DNA of 64,000 bases from Streptomyces olivochromogenes (GTDB lineage Bacteria > Actinomycetota > Actinomycetes > Streptomycetales > Streptomycetaceae). The stretch spans positions 23,373 through 87,372 of the forward strand of contig NZ_JADDRL010000031.1 in NCBI RefSeq assembly GCF_021538895.1. Direction: 5' to 3'. Below, one piece after another: positions 35,702 to 45,127 of the stretch. A program made the position numbers and the translations under genes. Below the pieces are notes generated by a model. That model saw only the letters and a program-made list of their open reading frames with translations, was not told the DNA's origin and ran no database searches. How positions within the stretch are numbered: position 1 is the first letter of the stretch; each line of letters starts with the position of its first letter.

Positions 35702-37141
35702 CTATCGGGGCTGCCATGCCCGTACGAGGTCTTCCGGACCCCAGCACGCGTTGAGGGGCAGATCATCGGCCACCCCGGAGCGGGAGACCGCCACCCGGGG
35801 AGTGTCCGGGGTGGTGCCGGGGACGGCGAACATGTCACGTACCAAGGCGTCGTAGTCGTGGCGCCCGAAGGGCTCGGTCTCCAGCCACTTGACCGACCCG
35901 ACGAAGTGCACCCGCCGAGCCACCGGCTCACGGTCCGTACCGATGAGGTCGATCTCGGGGTTGTTCTGCCGGTTCCACCAACCGCCGACGGCCTCGGTCT
36001 CGGGCCACTCGTCGTCGGGCATCAGCCGCAGCAAGGACTCGCGGACCAGCGGCTCGACCGCCCGTCCGCGCCAAGTGGTCCACGACCGCTCGATGCGTTC
36101 CAGCGCCAAGTCACCGCGGCCACGCTCGATGAGCGGGATCGCGCGTGCCAGAAAGGCCAGCCAGAACCGCAGATAGGGGTCGGCGATCCGGTACCGCTTG
36201 TTCTTGGTGTCCGGCTTGACGGACAGGGGGAGATCAGCGGCCAGGACTCGCTTGGCCTGCAGCATGGCCAGGAGCGGGGAGAGCGTGCCCGACGGCAGCG
36301 CGCCGGCGCCGCCCGCCCGGGCTGCGATGGCGCTGAACGTGCGCTCACCATTCCCGACCGCTTCCAGTACGGCGCGTGAGTGCGAAGCCTCGGGAAATTC
36401 GCCCAGCAGGGACAGCTCGCCGGCCACCAGCAACGGCGAGAGCGGATTGGCGACCGACGCCCGCAAGAACGCCGTGCGATCCATTCCCGGCCGCCACGAC
36501 TGCACGATCTCGGGGAATCCGCCGGTGATCAACTGGGCGTCGACGGCCGCCGCGGCGTCGAGCTCGGTCATGTCCTGCACGTCGGCCAGGTTCAGGGGAC
36601 GGACGGTCATGGTCGCCGCACGGCCGAAGAACGGGCGCCCGTACGACTGCAGTGCCTCCATCACCGATGTATCGCTGCCGACCAACAGCAGAAGTACGGG
36701 CTTGGCGGACAGGTGCCGGTCCCAGACGGTCTGGAGCGCGCCCTCGAATTCCTGATCCTGCTCGACCAGCCACGGCACCTCGTCGATCACCGCGATGGCG
36801 GGAGTGTCGTCGGGTACCGCAAGCGCGAGCGAGCGCAGGGCCTGGTTCCAGTCCTGGGACTGAAGGCCGGCGACCAGTTCCGCCCCCGGCAACAGCGACT
36901 GCCCGAGGGTCGCGGCGAACTCGGCACGTTCCGTCACGGGGTTGCGCCCCCGGGTGGCCTGGAACACCGCGTACGGCGCTCCCGAGCGATCGCAGAACTC
37001 CTGGACCAGCCGCGACTTCCCCACACGGCGACGGCCCGTCATGATCACGGCCCGCCCTCGCGTGGCACCGGCACCCTCTGCCACTGCCCGGTACTGCTCG
37101 GCCAGCAGTTCAAGATCCCCGACCCGACCTTGGAACTCCAC
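35702..37141 (-). CDS. AAA+ ATPase with DUF234-type nuclease-like C-terminus
   Basis: 479 residues. Walker A GRRRVGKS (36-43), Walker B AIAVIDEVPW (about 114-123), a helical lid and a winged-helix segment (FSAIAARAGGAGALPSGTLSPLLAML) lead to a C-terminal DUF234 region. That region has the PD-(D/E)xK pattern EAVGGWWNRQNNPEIDLIG then FVGSVKW. The usual Glu of ExK is Ser here (SVK), so nuclease activity is uncertain. Such ATPases are frequent in archaea and actinobacteria and are often mobile, but their function is unknown. The GTG at 37141 follows GGAG. The upstream DNA is strikingly AT-rich for this genome. Confidence 0.85.
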   Translation of the reverse strand: MEFQGRVGDLELLAEQYRAVAEGAGATRGRAVIMTGRRRVGKSRLVQEFCDRSGAPYAVFQATRGRNPVTERAEFAATLGQSLLPGAELVAGLQSQDWNQALRSLALAVPDDTPAIAVIDEVPWLVEQDQEFEGALQTVWDRHLSAKPVLLLLVGSDTSVMEALQSYGRPFFGRAATMTVRPLNLADVQDMTELDAAAAVDAQLITGGFPEIVQSWRPGMDRTAFLRASVANPLSPLLVAGELSLLGEFPEASHSRAVLEAVGNGERTFSAIAARAGGAGALPSGTLSPLLAMLQAKRVLAADLPLSVKPDTKNKRYRIADPYLRFWLAFLARAIPLIERGRGDLALERIERSWTTWRGRAVEPLVRESLLRLMPDDEWPETEAVGGWWNRQNNPEIDLIGTDREPVARRVHFVGSVKWLETEPFGRHDYDALVRDMFAVPGTTPDTPRVAVSRSGVADDLPLNACWGPEDLVRAWQPR

Positions 37142-37158
37142 GACACACTCCAGGAGGT

Positions 37159-37205
37159 AACGCAGATCAATTATTACGTAGATTGAATCTTACTTCACTG
37201 CATGC
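37159..37205 (-). promoter_or_regulatory. AT-rich upstream region of the DUF234 ATPase
   Basis: This stretch has TAATAAT, a possible -10 for the ATPase on the minus strand, and the palindrome AGATTGAATCT (37180-37190). Its base composition is far from that of the flanking genes. The -35 is not clear. Confidence 0.35.
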
Positions 37206-37294
37206 GACCTGGTGGAGCGCGCGAGGGCGGACGGGCGGGGTACGGGAAGCAAAAACGCAGGGGCCCGACGCCGAAGATGGGTCCCGACGGTCGC

Positions 37295-39478
37295 TCACGG
37301 GTCTCCTGCGGACACTGTGCGGACCGCTCCCAGCCGCGCCTGCTCCTCCTCGACGATCTGGCGGGCCATCGCCGTGTCCGAAACGTCGACCGCGTCCGGC
37401 GTCGACTCGGCGACCGCGCTGCGGCGCGCGTACGCGTCGAACAGGCGGGTCTTGTTCTTCAGCATCTCCACCATCCGCTCGTCCACCCCGCGGGTGGCGA
37501 GCAGCCGGTGCACCCGGACCGAACGAACCTGCCCCATGCGATGAGCCCGCGCCACCGCCTGGTGTTCGATGGTCGGTTTGATCTGGGGCTCACAGATGAT
37601 CACGACGGACGCGGCCTGCATGTTGAGTCCCACCCCCGCCGCCTCGATCTGCGCAACCAACACCGCATGCCCCGGCACGGCGGCAAACTCGTCCACCAGC
37701 CGCTGACGGCGCGCGGGTGGCACGCTTCCCGAGAGCGGACCGAACACCCGAGCGCCACCATTGCTCCGCACGCCGTCCAGCATGCTCTTCACCGTTCCAA
37801 GGACATCCCTGAAGTTGGAGAAAACCACCACCTTCAGCTCATTCTCGGCGGCGTCCTCGACGATCTCGCGCAGCCGGTTCAGCTTGGCCGACTTCTCGGG
37901 GCGCGCGTATGCCGCTCTGCGCATCGCCATGAAGTTGCCGGCGCGCACGGCCTCGCGGTAGGCATCTTCGTCCGACGCACTCAGCTCCTCCCACTCGTCC
38001 GTCTGCTGGAGCGCGGGCAGTTCGGTCAGAACATCCTGCTGGTTGCGGCGCAGATAAACCGGGGCGACGGCCTTCCGGAATGCCCTGGAACCGGCCACTC
38101 CGTCACGGTCACCGACAACCCCTGCCAGGTGCGGCTGGAGAATCCGCACAAGGCTGCGGAACTCGGCGACTCGGTTCTCCATGGGCGTGCCGGTCATGAA
38201 GAGAACGCGTTCGCAGCGCCCGGACCATTCCGTCACGGCTTGGGAGCGACGCGTCTTCGGATTCTTCACGTAGTGCGCCTCGTCCACGACCAGCATCCCC
38301 AGCTCGCCGCCTCCGGGGGCCGGGAAACCACTCAAGGCGTCGAAGGTGGTCACCCCTACGCCGCCCCGGCCCTTCCAGTCGGCGTACGCTTCCTGCCTGT
38401 CGGGGCCGTGAAGAGGCATCACGCGCAGATTGCTGCGGGCCTCGATTTCGCGTGTCCAGTTGATCAGGACGCTGGCCGGGCAGACGACCATGAAGTGAGT
38501 CTGCCCCTCGGCAGCGAGATGAGCCAGTGCGGCGATGGCCTGGATGGTCTTGCCGAGCCCCATCTCGTCGCCAAGAATCACCTTGCGTTGCGCCAGGGCG
38601 AAGCGCGCCCCGAAGGCTTGATAGCCGCGCAGCGACACCCGCCGGTGAGTGTCATCAAGCATCTGGTCGCGGACCCGCTCGGCGACTTCATCGGGCAGGA
38701 ACCCCTCGGCAGCGGCAGTGTCGGGGCTGCGGCCAGAGATCTCCGCGAGCAGGCTGTAGTACTCGGCGGAACGCAGCTCGAAGTCGACCCAGGCGGCGAC
38801 CTCGGTCGAGGTACCGCGCAGCAGATCCACCGAGGCCTGCGCAAGCAGCTCCGACACACCGCCCTGCGCTGCTTCCTCGGCCAGACTGCGGACCTCTGCA
38901 ACAGCCTCCAGCGCCCGAGCTCGTTTGACCTGCCCCACCAGCAGCATCCGCAGCCGCCCGGCGGCCGGCTTGGCCTCGGCCAGCAGCGGACCGAGCCGCT
39001 CCGAGAGAGCCGCAGCCGTGTCGACGGCTCGCCGCGCATCGGGGCCCGCTTCCACCAGCACATGCAGGGCCATGACGAGTGAGGTGGTCCGCGGCTCTGG
39101 TCGATCCACGTCGATGTGGACGGCGATGGTCTCCCGAACGGCATCAGATATCTGGCGTGCCGCCGCGATGACCTGATCGGCGGTCCGCTGCCCCACGCCA
39201 GGAATCTGTCGCAACCGGTAGGAACCGGCATCCAGTACCTGCCGGACCGATCGCAGGCCGCTCTTCTCGACTTTCCCGAGCCTCAGCCGACCCTCGGTGA
39301 CCTCCTTCAACCGGGCCACTGGGATGGCGTCCAGCGCCTGTTCCGCCGCCGTGTCGCAGATCGGCTTCAGCGCCGCCCGAACCGCCTCGACAGCCCGCCC
39401 GTGGTCGCCGACCACGGCCTGCGCCGCCTCGTACAGCCGCCCTCCCGCGGCAACCGCCTCCCGCTCACTGCGCCCCAT
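37295..39478 (-). CDS. SNF2-family DEAD/DEAH-like helicase with N-terminal HhH motif
   Basis: 727 residues if started at the ATG at 39478 (GAGAGGGG upstream); an ATG at 39511 would add a Gly/Arg-rich segment. The N-terminal helical region has a helix-hairpin-helix-like LRQIPGVGQRTADQVIAAA, a DNA-binding motif. The SNF2 core shows motif I GDEMGLGKT, motif II DEAH, motif III FMTGTPMENR, and motif VI QAVARAHRMGQ. It translocates on double-stranded DNA using ATP. The role (repair, recombination or chromosome remodelling) is unknown. The gene is divergent from the toxin-antitoxin pair and lies 153 nt upstream of the DUF234 ATPase on the same strand. Confidence 0.9.
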   Translation of the reverse strand: MGRSEREAVAAGGRLYEAAQAVVGDHGRAVEAVRAALKPICDTAAEQALDAIPVARLKEVTEGRLRLGKVEKSGLRSVRQVLDAGSYRLRQIPGVGQRTADQVIAAARQISDAVRETIAVHIDVDRPEPRTTSLVMALHVLVEAGPDARRAVDTAAALSERLGPLLAEAKPAAGRLRMLLVGQVKRARALEAVAEVRSLAEEAAQGGVSELLAQASVDLLRGTSTEVAAWVDFELRSAEYYSLLAEISGRSPDTAAAEGFLPDEVAERVRDQMLDDTHRRVSLRGYQAFGARFALAQRKVILGDEMGLGKTIQAIAALAHLAAEGQTHFMVVCPASVLINWTREIEARSNLRVMPLHGPDRQEAYADWKGRGGVGVTTFDALSGFPAPGGGELGMLVVDEAHYVKNPKTRRSQAVTEWSGRCERVLFMTGTPMENRVAEFRSLVRILQPHLAGVVGDRDGVAGSRAFRKAVAPVYLRRNQQDVLTELPALQQTDEWEELSASDEDAYREAVRAGNFMAMRRAAYARPEKSAKLNRLREIVEDAAENELKVVVFSNFRDVLGTVKSMLDGVRSNGGARVFGPLSGSVPPARRQRLVDEFAAVPGHAVLVAQIEAAGVGLNMQAASVVIICEPQIKPTIEHQAVARAHRMGQVRSVRVHRLLATRGVDERMVEMLKNKTRLFDAYARRSAVAESTPDAVDVSDTAMARQIVEEEQARLGAVRTVSAGDP

Positions 39479-39554
39479 CCCGCCCCGGCCCCTCTCGCCA
39501 TGTCCCCGCATACTGCCACCGCCGCCCCCTGGCACCGGCCGGGGCCCGCATGCG

Positions 39555-39583
39555 TTGTGTACACATGGCACACTCGGTACCTT
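39555..39583 (+). promoter_or_regulatory. Promoter and operator of the toxin-antitoxin pair
   Basis: TTGTGT (39555-39560), 17 nt, TACCTT (39578-39583), then exactly six bases to the antitoxin ATG, so the mRNA is probably leaderless. The palindrome TGTGTACACA (39556-39565) overlaps the -35 and is a likely site for autorepression by the antitoxin. Confidence 0.55.
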
Positions 39584-39589
39584 TGAAGC

Positions 39590-39859
39590 ATGACTCAGCC
39601 GCTGCCCATAGAGTCCATCCGCGACGTACGCGCCCACTTGGCCGAAGTCGTCGAACGGGCCGACCGTGACGACGTGCCCACTGTCATCACCCGTCGCGGC
39701 AAGCAGGTCGCCGCCGTGGTCTCGATCGACGTGCTGCGCAAGTACCAGGAGTGGGAGGAGCGCGAGATCAACCGCATCATCGACGAGCGCATGGCGAGCC
39801 CGGCCGCGGGCGTCCCGATCGAGGACGTGATGAGGGAGACGCTTGCACGCAGTGAGTGA
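39590..39859 (+). CDS. Phd/YefM-family antitoxin
   Basis: 89-residue antitoxin. The N-terminal Phd fold is clear (SIRDVRAHLAEVVERADRD, PTVITRRGKQVAAVVS), binding operator DNA as a dimer. The C-terminal Glu/Arg-rich helix (KYQEWEEREINRIIDERM) would wrap the toxin. No Shine-Dalgarno precedes the ATG, which fits the leaderless promoter. It overlaps the toxin gene by eight bases from the GTG, or 17 from the TTG. Confidence 0.9.
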   Translation: MTQPLPIESIRDVRAHLAEVVERADRDDVPTVITRRGKQVAAVVSIDVLRKYQEWEEREINRIIDERMASPAAGVPIEDVMRETLARSE

Positions 39860-40115
39860 CTACCGCACGGTGTTCCGGCCCGAGGCCCAGGCCGAGCTGC
39901 GCAAGATCCCGCGGGACATGGCGCTTCGCATCCTGGCCAAACTGACAGAGCTGGAGAGCGACCCCTTCGGCTTCAACACCGTCGCACTCGTATCCCAGCC
40001 TGAGCGCCGCCGTCTTCGGGTCGGCGACTACCGTGTCGTCTACACGATCGACAACGGGGAGCTGGTGGTGTGGGTCGTACACGTCGGACACCGCTCCACG
40101 GTCTACGACACGTAG
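39852..40115 (+). CDS. RelE/ParE-family toxin
   Basis: 87-residue RelE-type mRNA interferase-like toxin, as suggested by YRTVFRPEAQAELRKIPR, LRVGDYRVVYTIDNGELVVWVVHVGHRSTVYD. Conserved Arg of RRLRVGDYR and the C-terminal His/Arg/Tyr set are kept, so it looks functional. The GTG at 39852 fits homologues; the TTG at 39843 is closer to the ribosome-binding site GAGGGAG (39832-39838) and is an alternative. A strong bidirectional terminator follows. Confidence 0.9.
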   Translation: MSDYRTVFRPEAQAELRKIPRDMALRILAKLTELESDPFGFNTVALVSQPERRRLRVGDYRVVYTIDNGELVVWVVHVGHRSTVYDT

Positions 40116-40150
40116 CTGCTCCAGGTTCTGCGGACAGCTGCGGACCACAC

Positions 40151-40186
40151 AACGGCCTGACCTGCTTTTTCGCAGGTCAGGCCGTT
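40151..40186. terminator. Bidirectional terminator between toxin and ychF
   Basis: Perfect 15-bp arms (AACGGCCTGACCTGC and GCAGGTCAGGCCGTT) around a TTTTTC loop. It serves both the toxin gene and the convergent ychF gene. Confidence 0.85.
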
Positions 40187-40199
40187 CGTCCACGTCCAA

Positions 40200-41288
<1,089 letters not shown>

Positions 41289-41456
41289 GTTGCGACTTCC
41301 CGTAGTCAGAGGGCCAGGGGGCCAGAGGTCCGGCCGATCCACCAGTTTACGGCGTCCTGTGACCGGCCCGTCGGTCCCGTCGAACGCTTGGCCAAGCTCG
41401 GCCGTTCGGCGTGTCTGAGGGGCGATTCTGCACATAAACAGACCTAAGTTGGTCCA

Positions 41457-41993
41457 GTGGAGCAACACAGGACGCGACCCCCGCAGCACGCACCGCGACG
41501 CGGCACGCCGCCGGCACATCTCCCGCCGCAGGCCAGACGCCGCCCACCGGCGGGACGGCCTCCCGCCCCGCGGTCGGAACGGCCGGTTCGGCAGCCGGGG
41601 CGGATGCCGAACCCCCGGCTCACCGGGCTCGGCGGGGGGCTGTTCTGCCTGGCGGTCATGTTCCTGCTGGGTCTGCTCGACCAGCTGCTGTTCGGGGCGT
41701 CCCTGACGGTGTACGGGGTGCTGTTCCTGCCGGTGTGCGCGCTGACCGCGCTGTGGGTGCGCGGGAGTGACCTGCTGACCGCGCCGGTCGTGGTGCCGAT
41801 CGCCTTCGCCGCCGGGCTGCTGCCCGTCGCCGACGACAGCGGCGGGATCCTGGGCCGGCTGATGGGCCTGGTGACCGGACTCGCCACACAGGCCGGGTGG
41901 CTGTACGGGGGGACGCTCATCGCCGGAGTGATCGTGATCGTCCGCAGAGTCCGCCTGGTGAACCGCCGACGCCGGGCGGCCCGGGTCGGTTAG
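41457..41993 (+). CDS. DUF6542-like membrane protein
   Basis: 178 residues. The first 55 are Pro/Arg-rich and disordered. Four hydrophobic helices follow (GLFCLAVMFLLGLLDQLLF, VYGVLFLPVCALTALWV, APVVVPIAFAAGLLPV, GWLYGGTLIAGVIVIV). The GTG at 41457 lies six bases after TAAGTT (41445-41450), and no ribosome-binding site is visible, so a leaderless mRNA is likely though the -35 is unclear. It overlaps ppgK by four bases tail to tail. Function unknown. Confidence 0.75.
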   Translation: MEQHRTRPPQHAPRRGTPPAHLPPQARRRPPAGRPPAPRSERPVRQPGRMPNPRLTGLGGGLFCLAVMFLLGLLDQLLFGASLTVYGVLFLPVCALTALWVRGSDLLTAPVVVPIAFAAGLLPVADDSGGILGRLMGLVTGLATQAGWLYGGTLIAGVIVIVRRVRLVNRRRRAARVG

Positions 41994-42736
41994 TCCCGCT
42001 TCCTCGCGTGCATCGCCGCGCCGACGATGCCCGCGTTGTTCTGCAGCTGCGCCGGGACCATCTCCGCTCTGATGCCCTCGATGAGGGGCAGGAACTTGTC
42101 GGCCTTGCGGCTGACGCCGCCGCCGATGATGAACAGCTCGGGCGAGAAGAGCATCTCGACGTGCGCGAGGTACTTCTGGACGCGGCGGGCCCAGTGCTCC
42201 CAGGTCAGCTCGCCGTCGTCCTTGGCCTTGCTGGAGGCCTTCTTCTCCGCGTCGTGGCCGTTCAGCTCCAGGTGGCCCAGCTCGGTGTTCGGGACGAGGG
42301 CGCCGTCGACGAAGACGGCGCTGCCGATGCCCGTGCCGAAGGTCAGGAGGATGACCGTGCCGCGGCGGTCGCGGCCCGCGCCGAAGGCCATCTCGGCGAC
42401 ACCGGCGGCGTCCGCGTCGTTGACGACCGTCACCTCGTGACCGCCGAGCCGGTCGCTGAACAACGCCCGCGCGTCCGTGTCGATCCAGCTCTTGTCCACA
42501 TTGGCGGCCGTACGGATCGTGGCGCCGCCGGTGACCACACCCGGGAAGGTCAGTCCGACCGGGCCCGTCCAGCCGAAGTGGTGGACGACCTCCTTGACGC
42601 CGTCGGCCACCCCGTCCGGCGTCGCCGGGTGCGGAGTGAGCACTTTGAAGCGCTCCTCCGCCAGGTCGCCCCGCTCCAGATCCACGGGTGCGCCCTTGAT
42701 CCCGGACCCGCCGATGTCCACACCAAAGATCTTCAT
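41990..42736 (-). CDS. ppgK: Polyphosphate glucokinase
   Basis: 248-residue ROK-family enzyme phosphorylating glucose with inorganic polyphosphate or ATP. The ATP/phosphate motif DIGGSGIKGA opens the protein, then NDADAAGVAE, the phosphate-2 region LLTFGTGIGSA and the sugar-binding ELGHLELNGHDAEKKAS. Actinobacterial PPGKs carry just this EKKAS segment. It lacks the CXCGXXGCXE zinc motif of ROK repressors, as PPGK does. The ATG at 42736 is six bases after TAACGT. The promoter resembles a PafBC site with two mismatches. Confidence 0.93.
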   Translation of the reverse strand: MKIFGVDIGGSGIKGAPVDLERGDLAEERFKVLTPHPATPDGVADGVKEVVHHFGWTGPVGLTFPGVVTGGATIRTAANVDKSWIDTDARALFSDRLGGHEVTVVNDADAAGVAEMAFGAGRDRRGTVILLTFGTGIGSAVFVDGALVPNTELGHLELNGHDAEKKASSKAKDDGELTWEHWARRVQKYLAHVEMLFSPELFIIGGGVSRKADKFLPLIEGIRAEMVPAQLQNNAGIVGAAMHARKRD

Positions 42737-42742
42737 GGCTCT

Positions 42743-42765
42743 ACGTTACGTCGTACGACTGACAG
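42743..42765 (-). promoter_or_regulatory. Degenerate PafBC-like promoter of ppgK
   Basis: On the minus strand, CTGTCAGTC (42765-42757), 8 nt, TAACGT (42748-42743), then six bases to the ppgK ATG. Spacing and -10 fit the RecA-independent damage motif exactly; the -35 has two mismatches at its ends. Confidence 0.4.
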
Positions 42766-42789
42766 TGACGCGTTCGGCGGGACCGCCGC

Positions 42790-43797
42790 TCACGCCTCGG
42801 GCGTACCGGACCCGCCGCGCTCGGCGACCAGGGCGGCCGCCTCCTCGCGCAGGTCGCGGCGGAGCTCCTTGGGGAGCGAGAAGGTGATGGACTCCTCGGC
42901 CGCCCTGACGAGCTCGACGTCCCCGTAGCCGCGCTCGGCCAGCCACTCCAGGACCTGCTCGACCAGGACCTCCGGGACGGAGGCGCCGGAGGTGACGCCG
43001 ACCGTGGTCACGCCCTCCAGCCAGGCCTCGTCGATCTCGCCGGCGAAGTCCACGAGATAGGCCTCGCGGGAGCCGGCCAGCTTGGCGACCTCGACGAGCC
43101 GCTTGGAGTTGGAGGAGTTGCGGGAGCCGACCACGATGACCAGTTCGGCCTCCTCGCCCATCTGCTTCACGGCGAGCTGGCGGTTCTGCGTGGCGTAGCA
43201 GATGTCGTCGCTCGGCGGGGAGATGAGCTGCGGGAACTTGTCCTTCAGCGCGTCGACGGTCTCCATGGTCTCGTCGACGGAGAGGGTGGTCTGGGACAGC
43301 CAGACGACCTTCGACGGGTCGCGGACCTCGACCTTCGCCACGTCCCCGGGGCCGTCGACCAGCTGGATGTGCTCGGGGGCCTCGCCGGAGGTGCCGATGA
43401 CCTCCTCGTGGCCCTCGTGCCCGATCAGGAGGATGTCGTAGTCCTCGCCCGCGAACCGGACGGCTTCCTTGTGGACCTTGGTGACCAGGGGGCAGGTCGC
43501 GTCGATGGTGGCGAGATGGCCGCGCGCGGCCTCCTCGTGCACGACGGGGGCCACGCCGTGCGCGGAGAACATGACGATGTTCCCCGGGGGCACCTCCTCC
43601 GTCTGCTCGACGAAGATCGCGCCCTTCTTCTCCAGGGTCTGCACGACGTACTTGTTGTGGACGATCTCGTGCCGGACGTAGATCGGGGCCCCGTACTGCT
43701 CAAGGGCCTTCTCGACGGCGATCACGGCGCGGTCCACACCGGCGCAGTAGCCCCGGGGGGCGGCGAGCAGGACACGGCGGCCAGGCGAAGCGGTCAT
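42790..43797 (-). CDS. ispH: 4-hydroxy-3-methylbut-2-enyl diphosphate reductase
   Basis: 335-residue [4Fe-4S] enzyme of the last step of the MEP pathway, making IPP and DMAPP. The three cluster cysteines are in PRGYCAGV, IDATCPLV and DDICYATQNRQ. Substrate-binding motifs EIVHN, FSAHGV and the SNSKRLVEVA / TSGASVPEVLV stretches are intact. The ATG at 43797 gives MTASPGRRVLLAAPRGYCAG, the normal N-terminus. It follows TACGAT by exactly six bases, so a leaderless mRNA is likely. It is divergent from xseA with 112 nt between. Confidence 0.96.
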   Translation of the reverse strand: MTASPGRRVLLAAPRGYCAGVDRAVIAVEKALEQYGAPIYVRHEIVHNKYVVQTLEKKGAIFVEQTEEVPPGNIVMFSAHGVAPVVHEEAARGHLATIDATCPLVTKVHKEAVRFAGEDYDILLIGHEGHEEVIGTSGEAPEHIQLVDGPGDVAKVEVRDPSKVVWLSQTTLSVDETMETVDALKDKFPQLISPPSDDICYATQNRQLAVKQMGEEAELVIVVGSRNSSNSKRLVEVAKLAGSREAYLVDFAGEIDEAWLEGVTTVGVTSGASVPEVLVEQVLEWLAERGYGDVELVRAAEESITFSLPKELRRDLREEAAALVAERGGSGTPEA

Positions 43798-43803
43798 GGA
43801 CCC

Positions 43804-43809
43804 ATCGTA
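43804..43809 (-). promoter_or_regulatory. -10 element of leaderless ispH
   Basis: TACGAT on the minus strand ends exactly six bases before the ispH ATG at 43797. There is no Shine-Dalgarno, so the transcript should start at the ATG. No good -35 is seen. Confidence 0.45.
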
Positions 43810-43880
43810 AGGGCCACGTTCGACGGCCCCGAGAGCGCGTGTCCCCACCGCCTCCGCGCCCCTTCGCCGCGCGCGCCCGG

Positions 43881-43903
43881 TTGTCGGTGGCGGCCGTTAC
43901 GCT
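43881..43903 (+). promoter_or_regulatory. PafBC-type DNA-damage promoter of xseAB
   Basis: TTGTCGGTG (43881-43889), 8 nt, TACGCT (43898-43903), then exactly six bases to the xseA ATG. A full match to TTGTCRGTG-N8-TAnnnT and a leaderless start. Exonuclease VII being damage-induced would make biological sense. Confidence 0.75.
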
Positions 43904-43909
43904 CGGCGC

Positions 43910-45118
43910 ATGGCTGTCAACACGTCCGCGGAGACTCCCCTGCCCGTCGGTGAGGTGTCGCGGCTCATCGGGAGCTGGATCGACCGGCTCGGGGCGGTGT
44001 GGGTGGAGGGCCAGATCACCCAGCTGTCCCGGCGGCCCGGTGCCGGCGTGGTGTTCCTGACGCTGCGCGATCCGTCGTACGACATCTCCGTGAGCGTGAC
44101 CTGCTACCGGCAGGTCTTCGACGCCGTCGCCGATGTCGTCGGCGAGGGCGCGCGCGTGGTCGTCCAGGCGAAGCCCGAGTGGTACGCCCCGCGCGGGCAG
44201 CTGTCGCTGCGTGCTGCCGAGATACGGCCCGTGGGGGTCGGCGAGCTGCTGGCGCGGCTGGAGCAGCTGAAGAAGGCGCTGGCCGCCGAGGGACTGTTCG
44301 CGCCGGAGCGCAAGAAGCCGCTGCCGTTCCTGCCGCAGCTGATCGGGCTGGTCTGCGGGCGCGCCTCGGCCGCGGAGCGGGACGTGCTGGAGAACGCCCG
44401 GCACCGCTGGCCCGCCGTCCGCTTCGAGGTGCGCAATGTCCCCGTGCAGGGCGTGCATGCGGTCCCGCAGGTCGTGCAGGCCGTCAAGGAGCTGGACGAG
44501 CGGGACGACGTGGACGTCATCATCGTGGCCCGCGGTGGCGGCAGCGTCGAGGATCTGCTGCCCTTCTCCGACGAGCAGCTGGTGCGCGCCGTCGCCGCCT
44601 GCCGTACGCCGGTCGTGTCCGCGATCGGGCACGAGCCGGACAACCCGCTGCTCGACCATGTCGCCGACCTGCGCGCCTCCACCCCGACCGACGCGGCCAA
44701 GAAGGTCGTGCCGGACGTGGGCGAGGAGTTCGAGCGGGTGCGCATGCTGCGGGACCGGGCGCGGCGGTGCGTGGAGGCGATCGTGGAGCGCGAGGAGCGG
44801 GGGCTGGCGCACGCGCTCGCCCGGCCCTCGATGGAGGATCCGCACCGGATGATCGAGGAGCGGGCGGACCAGGTCGCGGCGCTGGTGGAGCGTTCCCGGC
44901 GCACGCTGCGCCATCTGCTCGACCGCGCCGACTCGGAGCTGACGCACACGCACGCGCGCGTGGTCGCCCTGTCCCCCGCGGCGACGCTCAAGCGCGGTTA
45001 CGCCGTGCTGCAGAGGTCCGACGGCCATGTGGTGCGGGATCCGGACGAGGTGGCGGCGGGCGAGGCGCTGCGGGCGCGGGTCGCCGAGGGTGAGTTCTCC
45101 GTACGAGTCGATTCTTAG
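43910..45118 (+). CDS. xseA: Exonuclease VII large subunit
   Basis: 402-residue catalytic subunit that degrades single-stranded DNA from both ends and works in mismatch repair, recombination and removal of covalent adducts. The N-terminal OB fold (VWVEGQITQLSRRPGAGVVFLTLRD), the catalytic core (VIIVARGGGSVEDLLPFSDEQLVRAVAA, PVVSAIGHEPDNPLLDHVADLRASTPTDAA) and the long coiled-coil C-terminus with a final basic segment (LKRGYAVLQRSDG) are complete. The ATG at 43910 has no Shine-Dalgarno and sits six bases after its -10. xseB follows 9 nt downstream. Confidence 0.96.
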   Translation: MAVNTSAETPLPVGEVSRLIGSWIDRLGAVWVEGQITQLSRRPGAGVVFLTLRDPSYDISVSVTCYRQVFDAVADVVGEGARVVVQAKPEWYAPRGQLSLRAAEIRPVGVGELLARLEQLKKALAAEGLFAPERKKPLPFLPQLIGLVCGRASAAERDVLENARHRWPAVRFEVRNVPVQGVHAVPQVVQAVKELDERDDVDVIIVARGGGSVEDLLPFSDEQLVRAVAACRTPVVSAIGHEPDNPLLDHVADLRASTPTDAAKKVVPDVGEEFERVRMLRDRARRCVEAIVEREERGLAHALARPSMEDPHRMIEERADQVAALVERSRRTLRHLLDRADSELTHTHARVVALSPAATLKRGYAVLQRSDGHVVRDPDEVAAGEALRARVAEGEFSVRVDS

Positions 45119-45127
45119 GGTGAGTGG

